Assembly: GCA_016218065.1 (NCBI GenBank)
Contig: JACRFA010000011.1
Coordinates: 1-41,607, forward strand
Source of the DNA: Ignavibacteriota bacterium
Lineage (GTDB): Bacteria > Bacteroidota > Ignavibacteria > UBA10030 > UBA6906
Direction: 5' to 3'
Length of the DNA: 41,607 nucleotides
The position numbers and the translations under genes were made by a program. Within the stretch, counting starts at the first letter, position 1. Each line of letters begins with the position of its first letter. The notes beneath the pieces are model-generated. The model was not told the origin of the DNA. It searched no databases and saw only the letters and a program-made list of their open reading frames with translations. Positions 8,488 to 17,515 of this stretch are shown piece by piece.

Positions 8488-10041
8488 CTATGTTCTCGGA
8501 TTTGCAATTGGTGCAGACGTGATTTTTGATGGGGGCAAACTAATTGAAGGTGAATATGCCCCTTTTTGGTTTTTGTCAAAATCGTATTCGTAGAGAGTAA
8601 GCGCGCCGAAGCCGGCCGATACTTGTCCAAAGAAGAATGCGAATGAGTTAGGCGCGGCAAAGAACAAATGGAGCCTGCTGGACCCTTCCGCGTCGGTACG
8701 TTGATCCTTCAGTATCCCAGCAATTCGACGAGCAAGGAAGGAGGCGTGGACACTGTCAGAAATTGATACATTATTGGGAGATGGCAATCGAAAACAAATG
8801 ACCCTCGAAACGTTGGGGAGGCAACTTTTCACGAAGTGAATAGTGTCGGTGTCGATGTCATGAGTTGCACTTATCGCGAGAGCGAGATCGCTCCCGGCTC
8901 CTTCAATTGATACCGAGTGAACTTGCCAATCGGGGCCTGTGGAAACATAAGCACTTGGGCGCCAGATTTCTCTACCGTTGACACCAGTCTGCATCAGCGC
9001 AACATCTGCACCGGATTTTGTGTTTAGATACCATCCAGCAAAAAAGGCGATCGATCCGTGGACGGGCATGTTCAGCAGATAGCGTCCACCCGGTTTGACA
9101 TTGCTGCGAAGGAAGCTTGCCACTTCCGCAACGATCTCTCGATTCCACCTGGATGGTGGTTGAATGTATCTTCCATCGAAGTGCTTGAGCAGGCACAATA
9201 TTCTGTCGGTTTCATCTTCGAGGTTCTCTGCAAAACGCAGGAAGCTTCGGATGCCAAGCCGTCGTGCATCTGGTTCGAGTATAGGCCTTCCATCCCAAAG
9301 GTCCTCACGCTTGCATATCGTCTCGATTTCGTCTCGGGTGAGCCTTCTCTTGCCCATTTGAATGAACTTCTTTGCCAGATCCTCGTACGGGTGAGTCATA
9401 CGATCATCTGCAACAGGTTTCAGCCCAGCCAACCGAAGTTTGTCGTTGAGCCTGTCCCCCAGCTCAACCAAAGTAGGGCCCTTGAACAACCGGAGCGGAG
9501 CAAGCACAACTCGTAGATCTTCATCAGTTGATAAGCCCAAGTGTTTTCGCCAAGCGCTTCTGACTTTCCCCATGGCTGATCGATCTCCACCTTTGGCCAG
9601 GTCTTCCCATCTGATATGCCCATCTGTCGTACTTATCAATTTTGAAAGGGGGTCATCAGGATGAGGGCTCCAAGGAGAATAGACGTGCAACCGACAGCCC
9701 TGCCCACTTGGTGCGTGTTGAGTTTGTGCTTTGTAGATCCTCGTGAGCAGAGAGACAGACGATGCATTTATGAATGAAGGGTCCATCATGCCCTTATAAG
9801 TAAACGCCCCATGTGCCGTCACATGAAACTTGACTTGGTAGTAGTCTGCCTTGAGAGGTTTGCCGAAGTCCAGCATTCCGTCATAGTGGACAGCAACGTC
9901 ATCAAGAGATTTGATGTTGTCAGCCTCAATTTCGACAGCGATGACCTTTGGACGATCATCGAAGAGGCGACACGCCTGCAACCAGAAGAAACGGTATTGG
10001 TAGTCGTTTCCGAAGCTGATAGACGAAACGGATTTTGCCAT
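8488..10041 (-). CDS. cap4: CBASS effector with SAVED domain (Cap4-like nuclease)
   Basis: This 517-residue protein is the probable killer component. The C-terminal part (about residues 290-517) has SAVED features: a sheet ending in RLHLFFAAPNSFAFFFGQ followed by ALTLYEYD. SAVED domains bind cyclic oligonucleotides. The N-terminal 80 residues resemble the DUF4297-type endonuclease of Cap4, with GNDYQYRFFWL, acidic residues in EIEADNIKSLDD and the YYQVKFH strand that would supply the Gln and Lys of a PD-(D/E)xK-like site. Predicted action: ligand-induced degradation of double-stranded DNA. A strong ribosome site (AGGGGGAG) precedes the start, 48 bp after the helicase stop. The SAVED call is firm; the nuclease call is good but rests on a short motif. 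Confidence 0.87.
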   Translation of the reverse strand: MAKSVSSISFGNDYQYRFFWLQACRLFDDRPKVIAVEIEADNIKSLDDVAVHYDGMLDFGKPLKADYYQVKFHVTAHGAFTYKGMMDPSFINASSVSLLTRIYKAQTQHAPSGQGCRLHVYSPWSPHPDDPLSKLISTTDGHIRWEDLAKGGDRSAMGKVRSAWRKHLGLSTDEDLRVVLAPLRLFKGPTLVELGDRLNDKLRLAGLKPVADDRMTHPYEDLAKKFIQMGKRRLTRDEIETICKREDLWDGRPILEPDARRLGIRSFLRFAENLEDETDRILCLLKHFDGRYIQPPSRWNREIVAEVASFLRSNVKPGGRYLLNMPVHGSIAFFAGWYLNTKSGADVALMQTGVNGREIWRPSAYVSTGPDWQVHSVSIEGAGSDLALAISATHDIDTDTIHFVKSCLPNVSRVICFRLPSPNNVSISDSVHASFLARRIAGILKDQRTDAEGSSRLHLFFAAPNSFAFFFGQVSAGFGALTLYEYDFDKNQKGAYSPSISLPPSKITSAPIANPRT

Positions 10042-10089
10042 ACTATCTCCCCCTACCTTTCACGATTTCCCCTTCATGCCATAGAATTA

Positions 10090-13000
10090 TCATACCATCT
10101 CCTCTGCAGCTTCCATGATTTGTTTTGGAACGATCCTTACTCCGCTTACTGTTTGCGTGCGCTCTTGAGTCCGCACTGATGAGAACTGTCGAGCAAGCAG
10201 TTTGCCAAACGGATCCTGTACACGAACCAATCGGGGGCTGGGTGTAGCGCAATCGTAAGCAACGAAGAGCCAGTACTGGTTTCGCAAGTTGCAAGCCTTT
10301 GCCCATTCGTTATCATACATCTGCACCTCAGCCGTGCCAGACCGTCCCTTGACCTCGATGCATCGCTTCGTTCCATCCAGATGGAGTGACAACAAATCAA
10401 AGCCAGGATGCTCGGAGAGATTTGCTTTCAAGGCCAATTCGGGTGTGTGAACATCAAGTACTTTTGCGCCAGCAGCTTCCTCGAACACAGTGGCAAGCTT
10501 CATGGCAAACATTTCGACATTTGTTTCAAGTTGTTCGATGTCTGCCGGATCGGAAGATGGCACGACGAGAGCGTGTGCGATAAACTCGATTGGTCCGACT
10601 GCGACAAGCTCAGGCTCGCGACGAATCACGGCGATGGCATTCTCCCGCCGAGCAGCCAATTCCTTCTGATTTCTCTTGACCTCATCGAGCGCATCACTTG
10701 CTTTCTTGTTGCCTGAGCGGGCCTTCTCACCCTGCTTTGCCCGCGCAGCTGCGAGTTCTGCCTCCTGGAAATCAAATCCGCGTTGCAGGAAGCCTTCGCG
10801 TTCTGGTGCGGTCTGGAGCAGATTCTTTTTCCGTTCGAGCGCCATCACGCGGGCAACCCGTTCAGCAAGAAATGCCCGGGCCTGTTCCTTTTCCTCATTT
10901 GCGGCAACTGCCATCCGCTGAGCCGACGACGGAAGACCTTGGCCACCTTTCAGAAGCAGGAGGTGTTCGATGGGACAGAGTGCAAGCTCGGAACCTTCGT
11001 ATTGTTTGACACCAACAAGGCGAGTTTCGAGAATTTCGTCCGTTGAAAGATCAGCGAGCTCATGATCGGCCTTGCGGACAATGGTCAGCGAGGCAAGATG
11101 GAATAGATACGGCTTCTCGGTGGTTGGGTCAACAAAGATTGCTCCCCGGCGTCCCTCATTGCTCAACCGATCCGACACATGTTGCCGGAAACGTTCAAAC
11201 ACCGGCTCACCTGGATGAAGCCAGATTGCTGAGTCCCGTTCCTTTGGTCGAGTAAAAGTGAGTTGGCTGCGCACTTTCTCCGGATACATTTCAAACGTGG
11301 AGAGGAGTGGATCAATAGCACCGAGTCTTGCTGAGTCCAATGAGAACCAACCCTCCTCATTGTTTTCGAGCACCAGGTTGACTAAAGGAGCAGCTTGGTC
11401 AACGTACCTCTGCACATATCCTGGCAGTAATCTGAAATAGACCTCTTGATCGAGGTCCGCGCGGAGACGTGGCAGTTCTTCTGCGACATCGCCGCCCGAG
11501 CCAAAGAGTAATTTCTCTCTTGCTGCAAGAGCCACGATCTGCTCTTTCGTTAGCTTGCCGTCCAATTCACGAACCACTTCGCTGGCATCTTCAGTAACAG
11601 CCATCTCCATGTACTCACGGATGGAAACCTCAGCGAAGATACGCCCGATGCAATCGAATACTTTGTCGGATTGGAGTTCCCTCTTGATTTTCTCAAGCTT
11701 GTCCAGAAGAGTCTTGAGTACCTTCCCTTCCCGTGTTGATGGCGCTACGAGATTCATAATGATAACAGGATCGTGCTTCTGACCATATCGATGAATACGA
11801 CCCATGCGCTGTTCGAGGCGGGCGGGGTTCCACGGCACGTCATAATTGATCATGATCCAGCAGAGCTGGAGATTGATACCTTCCCCCGCAGCATCCGTGC
11901 AAATCAGGAATCGAGCGCCACCCTCGTCAATCGGTTTGCGGAAGCGTTCAACTTGTTCCTCTCGTTCGACATAGGAAAGTCCGCCGTGAATCTGAGCAAC
12001 CTGATCGGTATAACCCATGCCGCCAAGTTTGTTCGCAATGAACTTCATCGTGTCACGGTGTTCGGAGAAGACGATGAACTTTTCATTATGATACTTCGGA
12101 TCGAGCAGGAGTTCTCGCAGCCTCTCGAACTTCGATTCAAAACCAGCATCGAACACTTGCCTGGCAAGATTCAACAGTTTTTTGACCTGCTCTCGTTCTG
12201 CGAGAAGATCCGATAGAGAAGCTGCGACGACACCCTGGAGGAGAGTATCCTCCGCACGTTCGTTCTCTTCCATACCGTCTTCGGAAGACTCATCGTCAGC
12301 AGTTTTTGTATCAAGAACATCATCATCGGAATGGATGCGCTGCTGGAAAATGACGAGTTGTTCTTGAGTGATCTTCCCATCTTGTACATCTGAGATTAGT
12401 CTGTCTAGTTTGGCAATGCGACGTTCAAACGAACAGAGCAAAGCAAATGTGGAACTGGCGAGACGTCTCTGGAACACGCTCATCGCAAGTCGGGCGGCCT
12501 CCCGGTTCAGAAGCTTGGCCTTATTATAGACATACCGAAGGTAGTCTGTGGTTTCGTCATACAGCTTCTGTTCGCTGATGTCCCCCTGAGTTAAATCATA
12601 ACCGAGCGTATCGGAAATGCGTTTGGGATAGAGAGGTCGACCGTCGAGGTATACCATCTCCTCTTTCGTGCGGCGAATGAAGCGAGAGCTTCGCTGTTCG
12701 ACCGGATACTCTTCGAATGCTTCCGGAGTTGAAAGCACTTCAGGTTCGAGTAGCCGCCAGAGGGCATAATAGGGATAGTCCTTTCCCTGGTGAGGCGTTG
12801 CGGTTAGGAGAAGTAGATGATGAGCGCTCCATCGCAGCTTCCACCGATCACCCGTGTTCCTAATACCAGCAAGTGCTTCGGCGAGACAATATCGATCGGT
12901 CTTTCGCACGCGAAGATCAGCGCTCCGATCTGCGGTCAACTTGTGCGCTTCATCGAAGATGACCAGATCGTATGGAATAACTTTTGGGTCATCAATCCTT

Positions 13001-13710
13001 CCAAATGCCCGTTGAGTTGCAAGAGTGTCCATGCTGATGATGACACGGTCACTGTTCTCCCCAATGAATGGGTTGTCTAAACGAAAGTCTGTGCCGGTTA
13101 GAATGCGGAACTGGAGGTTAAACAGCGTCGATAGCTCACGACGCCAGTTGCCCAAGAGACCAGCGGGAGTCACAATAAGCACCCGGCGAAGGAGCCGTCG
13201 TGAGAACATCTCACGAATGTAAAGCCCCGACATAATGGTCTTTCCCGCTCCAGCGTCATCGGCCAAGAGGAACCGGAGACGGGATTGCCCGAGCATGTGG
13301 TCATAGACTGCGATTCTTTGGTGCGGCAGCGGGTCGATGCTCGAAATCTCGGTGGCGAATGTTGGGTTCATCAAGTGGCCATAGGATAGGCGCTTGCCCT
13401 CAGCCAGAATCTTCACGATCTCGGGCTGGGTTGTGAAGTCGAGTTTCTGTGGCCCCTCTTCCTTTGGGATGCCATACGGGGTTTTTTCCTCAGCGACTGC
13501 CATTTCTAGTTGCCGGAGTTGGGTCCAGGAAAGTTGGGAAGGCTTTGTTTGGGCGTTTTCCCACCTGTTCACAGTGGCGAAGGAAGTCCCTAACCGTTCG
13601 GCCAAGGCTTGCTGCGTAAGACCCAATTTTGCACGTAGATGTTTGATGCGATCCGAATAGTCGGCTGTTGGGGCCTGAGTTAGGACGTTTTGTTCAGATT
13701 TTTGTGGCAT
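10090..13710 (-). CDS. HTH-XRE / SNF2 helicase / DUF3883 fusion protein
   Basis: This 1206-residue first gene of the defence operon combines three parts. Residues 21-70 are an XRE-type helix-turn-helix (LTQQALAERLGTSFATVNRW). Residues about 120-700 are an SNF2/superfamily 2 helicase with Walker A DDAGAGKT (151-158), DEAH (253-256), LTATPH, and motifs V-VI DAAGEGINLQ and RMGRIHRYGQ. The last 150 residues resemble DUF3883, with FDLLSLHLDGTKRCIEVKGR, a PD-(D/E)xK-like fold. Helicases with DUF3883 are typical of DISARM- and Hma-type defence. The added DNA-binding domain at the N-terminus suggests that it also regulates its own promoter, which contains a perfect palindrome. The start codon lies only about 14 bases from the predicted transcription start, with no clear Shine-Dalgarno site. 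Confidence 0.9.
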   Translation of the reverse strand: MPQKSEQNVLTQAPTADYSDRIKHLRAKLGLTQQALAERLGTSFATVNRWENAQTKPSQLSWTQLRQLEMAVAEEKTPYGIPKEEGPQKLDFTTQPEIVKILAEGKRLSYGHLMNPTFATEISSIDPLPHQRIAVYDHMLGQSRLRFLLADDAGAGKTIMSGLYIREMFSRRLLRRVLIVTPAGLLGNWRRELSTLFNLQFRILTGTDFRLDNPFIGENSDRVIISMDTLATQRAFGRIDDPKVIPYDLVIFDEAHKLTADRSADLRVRKTDRYCLAEALAGIRNTGDRWKLRWSAHHLLLLTATPHQGKDYPYYALWRLLEPEVLSTPEAFEEYPVEQRSSRFIRRTKEEMVYLDGRPLYPKRISDTLGYDLTQGDISEQKLYDETTDYLRYVYNKAKLLNREAARLAMSVFQRRLASSTFALLCSFERRIAKLDRLISDVQDGKITQEQLVIFQQRIHSDDDVLDTKTADDESSEDGMEENERAEDTLLQGVVAASLSDLLAEREQVKKLLNLARQVFDAGFESKFERLRELLLDPKYHNEKFIVFSEHRDTMKFIANKLGGMGYTDQVAQIHGGLSYVEREEQVERFRKPIDEGGARFLICTDAAGEGINLQLCWIMINYDVPWNPARLEQRMGRIHRYGQKHDPVIIMNLVAPSTREGKVLKTLLDKLEKIKRELQSDKVFDCIGRIFAEVSIREYMEMAVTEDASEVVRELDGKLTKEQIVALAAREKLLFGSGGDVAEELPRLRADLDQEVYFRLLPGYVQRYVDQAAPLVNLVLENNEEGWFSLDSARLGAIDPLLSTFEMYPEKVRSQLTFTRPKERDSAIWLHPGEPVFERFRQHVSDRLSNEGRRGAIFVDPTTEKPYLFHLASLTIVRKADHELADLSTDEILETRLVGVKQYEGSELALCPIEHLLLLKGGQGLPSSAQRMAVAANEEKEQARAFLAERVARVMALERKKNLLQTAPEREGFLQRGFDFQEAELAAARAKQGEKARSGNKKASDALDEVKRNQKELAARRENAIAVIRREPELVAVGPIEFIAHALVVPSSDPADIEQLETNVEMFAMKLATVFEEAAGAKVLDVHTPELALKANLSEHPGFDLLSLHLDGTKRCIEVKGRSGTAEVQMYDNEWAKACNLRNQYWLFVAYDCATPSPRLVRVQDPFGKLLARQFSSVRTQERTQTVSGVRIVPKQIMEAAEEMV

Positions 13711-13730
13711 CGTGTGAAGTCATTTTTTAC

Positions 13731-13759
13731 AATATAACATTTGTTATATGGGTTGTCAA
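13731..13759 (-). promoter_or_regulatory. Sigma-70-type promoter of the defence operon with palindromic operator
   Basis: Read on the minus strand, a perfect -35 (TTGACA, bases 13759-13754) is separated by exactly 17 bp from the -10 TATATT (13736-13731). The spacer contains most of an 18-bp palindrome, ATATAACATTTGTTATAT (13732-13749), with perfect 8-bp arms. Such placement is characteristic of a repressor site that blocks RNA polymerase. The XRE domain of the helicase, the first gene made from this promoter, is the obvious candidate binder (inference). Transcription would begin near 13724. No second promoter was seen between the seven genes. Confidence 0.75.
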
Positions 13760-13838
13760 GAGCCAGGATTGCTGCTACTTTCAGACAAAATAGCATTGGA
13801 ACAGTGAATCCGAATGGTCTTGAAGAGAATTCGAAAAG

Positions 13839-13886
13839 TTGACTTGCGTGTGTTCATTATTTTGTTATGTTCACTAGTAGTGAACA
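13839..13886 (+). promoter_or_regulatory. Promoter and palindromic operator of the AbiE-like pair
   Basis: A -35-like TTGACT (13839-13844) and a weak -10-like TGTTAT (13863-13868), 18 bp apart, precede a 19-bp palindrome TGTTCACTAGTAGTGAACA (13868-13886; perfect 8-bp arms around AGT). A further TGTTCA half-site lies at 13851 and a GTGAACA half-site near 13897. The palindrome would cover the transcription start. AbiEi proteins of known type IV systems repress their own promoters through inverted repeats, so the downstream AbiEi-like protein is the likely ligand (inference). Confidence 0.6.
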
Positions 13887-13917
13887 CGCAGACAACGTGA
13901 ACAGATTGGAGCAGGCT

Positions 13918-14940
13918 ATGAACCTGAACACTGAACAGGAAATACTGCACGAGGCACTTGAAGTCTTTCACCAAGCAACGGGGGTCATGGTTGCCATGGA
14001 GCCACGCCGAATTAATCTGGAAGTGGACGCAGAGGTCATGATGAGAAAAGGAAAAGAGGAATGGCATTTCAAAGCAGAGATAAAGCCATGGCTCACAAAA
14101 GAAAATGCCGGACCAATCGTCCGAAGAATTGGTGACAATCGAAGGGGCTGGCTTCTCGTGACCAGGCACATCACACCGGCACTTGCAACACAGCTGCGCG
14201 AACTTGGCCTTGCCTTCATCGACACCGCCGGGAATGCCTTCATTGATGAACCAGGTTTGTACATCTATGTAACCGGGAATCGACCAAGGGTCAAGAATGT
14301 CGGTGAAGGTGTGAAGCGCTTGTTTCGACCTGCAGGATTACGCGTACTCTTTGCCCTCCTCTGCAATCCCAGACTTGAGAGGCAAACCTATCGTGAGATA
14401 GCTGCAATTGCAGACACCGCACTCGGTACAATCAACTGGACAATGAGAGATCTGATGACGATGGGTTTCATGATCAACATGGGGCCCAAAGGAAGGCGTC
14501 TCATTAACAAAGAGAAAATCGTTGAGCAATGGGTAGTGGCATATCCCCAGCAGCTCAAACCAAAACAGTTCATCGGCACATACAAAGCGGATCGCTATAA
14601 CTGGTGGCGTGATACGGATCTTACACCATTCGACGCACAGTGGGGTGGAGAGCCGGCAGCGGCAAAGCTCACTCAATATCTCAAGCCTGAGAAGGTTACG
14701 ATTTATGCTGGTGAGCGAATCCAAGAACTTATACTTCAGAACAAGCTCCGCAAGGATCCCCGGGGAGATGTTGAGATTGTGAGACGGTTCTGGACATTGA
14801 ATCCACACGAGGCCCGGAAAGAAACGGTGCATCCGTTGCTGGTCTATGCTGACCTCATAGCAACGGCAAATGACAGGAATATCGAAACTGCGAGAATGAT
14901 CTATGACAAAGAACTTGCTGGACTTATCAGGGAAGATTGA
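13918..14940 (+). CDS. AbiEi-like antitoxin / transcriptional regulator
   Basis: This 340-residue protein resembles the AbiEi antitoxin family of type IV toxin-antitoxin systems. An N-terminal nuclease-like region contains EWHFKAEIKPWLT, and GWLLVTRHITPAL follows. A winged-helix segment near residue 150 reads TYREIAAIADTALGTINWTM. The C-terminal region contains PVLL-type replacements such as VHPLLVYADLIAT. I chose the ATG at 13918 because GGAG sits 6 bases upstream. The earlier ATG at 13867 would fall inside the predicted -10 and operator. The gene overlaps the downstream nucleotidyltransferase gene by 38 bp. Expected role: DNA-binding repressor and neutraliser of the partner protein. Here it may also serve as an accessory of the adjacent helicase-methylase system. 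Confidence 0.82.
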   Translation: MNLNTEQEILHEALEVFHQATGVMVAMEPRRINLEVDAEVMMRKGKEEWHFKAEIKPWLTKENAGPIVRRIGDNRRGWLLVTRHITPALATQLRELGLAFIDTAGNAFIDEPGLYIYVTGNRPRVKNVGEGVKRLFRPAGLRVLFALLCNPRLERQTYREIAAIADTALGTINWTMRDLMTMGFMINMGPKGRRLINKEKIVEQWVVAYPQQLKPKQFIGTYKADRYNWWRDTDLTPFDAQWGGEPAAAKLTQYLKPEKVTIYAGERIQELILQNKLRKDPRGDVEIVRRFWTLNPHEARKETVHPLLVYADLIATANDRNIETARMIYDKELAGLIRED

Positions 14941-15775
14941 CCTTCTCACAGTGAACGTCCTCCAGTCCATTCATGATGCAGCGAGCGAACTTCAGATTCC
15001 ATTTTTTGTTATTGGCGCCACAGCACGCGATCTCATTCTAGAACATGGATTCGGAGTGAGGCCATCCCGGGCAACAAAGGATGTTGATTTTGGCGTTCAG
15101 GTTCCTGACTGGAAAACGTACGAACAGCTTATGACCGAGTTAGCATCCTCAGGGAGATTCACAGTGACCAAACAACAACACAGGCTCACGTTCGAGGGAA
15201 CCCTCCCGGTTGATATCATTCCCTTTGGACCAATCGCAAAGCCGGATGCAGAGATCACGTGGCCCAAGGACCCAGACTTCACCATGAACATGTTGGGATT
15301 TGATGAGGCGTATGAGTTTTCGTTGAATGTGAGGCTAAGGAATGACCCAGTCCTTGAGGTTCGAGTGTCTGTCCCGCAGAGCCTAGCCATCTTGAAACTG
15401 ATTTCGTGGGATGAGCGAGCTGCAGGGGCAAGCAAAGACGCCGAAGATTTCTTTCTGATCATAGGCACGTATCTTGATCTCGGTAATGCCGACAGATTAG
15501 CCGGCGAATCATCTGACCTGCTTAACTCGCTTGACTTCGATTATGAGAGCGCAGGAGCGAGACTCCTCGGACGCGACATGGCAACAAGTTGCAACTCTGA
15601 AACGGCAAGCCATCTGCTTGAAATACTGGAGAGAGAGACCGGAGAAAAGGATCGGTACAGATTAGTCGAAGCCATGAGTGGGCCCGATCACTTTGGTGAT
15701 GGAGGCAAGCTCGAAAGAGTATTGGAGCTACTCGATAGTGTGAAGATGGGGTTTGAGGAGAGAATGAAGAGGTGA
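14903..15775 (+). CDS. AbiEii/AbiGii-like nucleotidyltransferase (putative toxin)
   Basis: This 290-residue member of the nucleotidyltransferase superfamily has FFVIGATARDLIL (the G-x-x-A-R-D-L form typical of AbiEii), then RATKDVDFGVQV supplying two metal-binding aspartates, and LPVDIIPFGPI supplying a third acidic residue. AbiEii enzymes are toxins that transfer nucleotides to RNA; the partner encoded immediately upstream is the matching AbiEi-like protein. The ATG at 14903 overlaps the upstream gene by 38 bp. An in-frame GTG at 14951 is an alternative start that would remove the overlap. Active-site residues look intact. Confidence 0.82.
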   Translation: MTKNLLDLSGKIDLLTVNVLQSIHDAASELQIPFFVIGATARDLILEHGFGVRPSRATKDVDFGVQVPDWKTYEQLMTELASSGRFTVTKQQHRLTFEGTLPVDIIPFGPIAKPDAEITWPKDPDFTMNMLGFDEAYEFSLNVRLRNDPVLEVRVSVPQSLAILKLISWDERAAGASKDAEDFFLIIGTYLDLGNADRLAGESSDLLNSLDFDYESAGARLLGRDMATSCNSETASHLLEILERETGEKDRYRLVEAMSGPDHFGDGGKLERVLELLDSVKMGFEERMKR

Positions 15776-16938
15776 GATCAGGGTTAATGAGAAACCTACG
15801 TTTGCAGAGGGGGTCGAGAGTATCGTTGTCCGTTTTCTCTCGCTCGTCCAAAAGTCCCACTCTTAGTTAAGGAGTTCGCTGGCCGGGATTCGAAGAACGG
15901 AAAAATCGGTGAAAGCCCCGCGGAGCGGGACAACTGTACTGTTATGTTGTCGATATCGCGGAACCGAGGCTCTTCACATCTCTTCACGTAATCAAGGAAA
16001 TGATGAGCGCCGACCTTGCCAGGCTTTCACCCATTAAACAGTGGGCTGCATAAACGGTGCTCTGACAGGAAAATGATTCACGCCACTCCCAACCGTAACG
16101 GCAAAGCGCATCATCAATGAATGGATGAAAACGTGCAGGCAAGTTGCAGCAAAGAACGACACGACTCCGTTCATGTCGTTCAGTCGGTGCGATGTGCAGT
16201 ATCTGGTAGCGCTATAGGAGATGATTGCCAAAGAAATCGAGCGCATACAGGAGGAGGCGAGTTTCATTCCATGACCTTCGGCCAACCTTGTACCATCAAC
16301 GAACAACGATTGTCCCGACACCGGATGTAATACCTCGGCAAGTGCAGGCGTGCGCGACAGAAAACCAGATCTGTGCCTTCGAAATAGTCGCTAGACGGCT
16401 TCGTTTCTTTTTAGGAAAGTTGTTGCTGCAACCTCTTTGCGATTTTTTGTGCGATGGACTCCGAAATCCGGTCAAAGACTCCGATGTTGTTTGGTGCGCG
16501 GTGCGGGAAGCGAAACAGTCTTTGCTTTGAAGATTCCGACTTTGAACTACGGTGCGGTCGAAACTCCATCCTAACTCGGACAGAATCATCCAGACGCTTT
16601 TGCGGGTTCCCCTCAAATATGGCAGGCGGGGATTTCTCACACTCCCTTCCCGCATCTATTCAACATACAATTGTGCGGGATCTTCTTCTCGCGCAAGCAG
16701 CGCCGAACGGTCTCGATAACTCCGAGTTGCCATTCGAGTGAACTGCTTGCGTTAGTCATGATGAGCACAGAATCGGCCGTGAAGGTCACGGGGATTGGAC
16801 CTGACCGACATTCCGTTCGGTGAGACAATCAAAGTTTGCCGGTGCGAGAAATCGCTGATTTTTTATCTGAACGGCATAGCGATATGATTGTGGCGACGAA
16901 TTCAAGAACGCGCCGAGCTTCTTTTCGAACATTGAACT
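15776..16938. other. Non-coding or decayed region
   Basis: No convincing gene is present in this 1.16 kb. Only short frames broken by stops are found on both strands. One plus-strand fragment (about 16075-16270) has coding-like composition (KRIINEWMKTC, then a stop, then MIAKEIERIQEEASFIP) and may be the remnant of a gene. A small perfect hairpin CCCGC-GGA-GCGGG lies at 15917-15929 and resembles hairpins in the repeat copies further right. The region separates the defence island from the next intact gene and looks like degraded accessory DNA. Confidence 0.5.
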
Positions 16939-17387
16939 TCACAGTCGCTCAGTTGGTGCAACGGGCGGGATTGAGAAGACAACATACCGAGCCGTGACGA
17001 TTTGGTTATGCAGGACGGCTAAGATAGGTTCTTTCAGCAGGGTACGGGAATCAAGAAAGGCTGAATTCACAATACCGCGTTTTGCGATGTCGGGGTAGTT
17101 GTATGGAAACCTGAAGTACATTGCCTCACTGGTGGCCTTCAGGTTAAGCAATGGCAGATTCTCCTCAGCCCGCCAATCGACGGAAAGTGAGCAGCATGCT
17201 GTGGGGAAGACATGGCCGATTTCCTTGGTCCAGGGTCTGCTCGATTCCAGCTCGAAGTAGATGTTGTGGCGCTTCCAAGAGTGAAGGTAAGGAATGAGTT
17301 CTTCTTCCAAATCGGATGATTCATTGCAGGGATGAATGTTTGAGGTACGACAACAACGGTTTTGTCATAGACAGTATGTGTTGTCAA
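16939..17387 (-). pseudogene. Frameshifted small hypothetical gene
   Basis: Two overlapping minus-strand frames read as one interrupted protein. The first begins at a TTG (17387) with TTHTVYDKTVVVVPQTF and runs to NHPIW near 17305. The second continues in another frame from EEELIPYLHSWKRHNIYF to the stop at 16939. Joined, they give about 150 residues with ordinary globular composition. I do not recognise the family. The switch lies in an A/G-rich stretch (GAAGAAGAAC on the minus strand), so a real frameshift or a sequencing error are both possible. The TTG overlaps the stop of a small upstream gene, suggesting a coupled pair. Confidence 0.35.
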
Positions 17388-17515
17388 ATCTCGTCCGCGA
17401 GCTCTTTCAATTTCTCGTCAAGGCTCGTTGCATCGCGTCTAGTTTTGCAGTACTTGGCTAATAGGACAAACAGTAGAAAGGTATTTGTGGAAGTGGTGAG
17501 CCTTCTGTTTGGCAT
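17384..17515 (-). CDS. Possible small membrane protein (43 aa)
   Basis: A short minus-strand frame begins with MPNRRLTTSTNTFLLFVLLA, so it has a basic N-terminus and a short hydrophobic segment, and ends in the charged, helix-prone tail SLDEKLKELADEI. An AAAAGGA sequence lies about 9 bases upstream of the ATG. Its stop codon overlaps the TTG start of the frameshifted gene that follows. No family is recognised. It could be a chance frame, but the ribosome site and coupling argue for a real small gene. Confidence 0.35.
   Translation of the reverse strand: MPNRRLTTSTNTFLLFVLLAKYCKTRRDATSLDEKLKELADEI

Noticed and set aside
13867-13917. Upstream ATG as the start of the AbiEi-like gene
   Set aside because: It falls within the predicted -10 and operator palindrome and has no ribosome site, whereas the ATG at 13918 has GGAG at the right distance.
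15776-16938. Several frames of 60-120 codons
   Set aside because: None has a convincing start, recognisable domain or neighbour relationship, and the strands compete. I treat the region as decayed.
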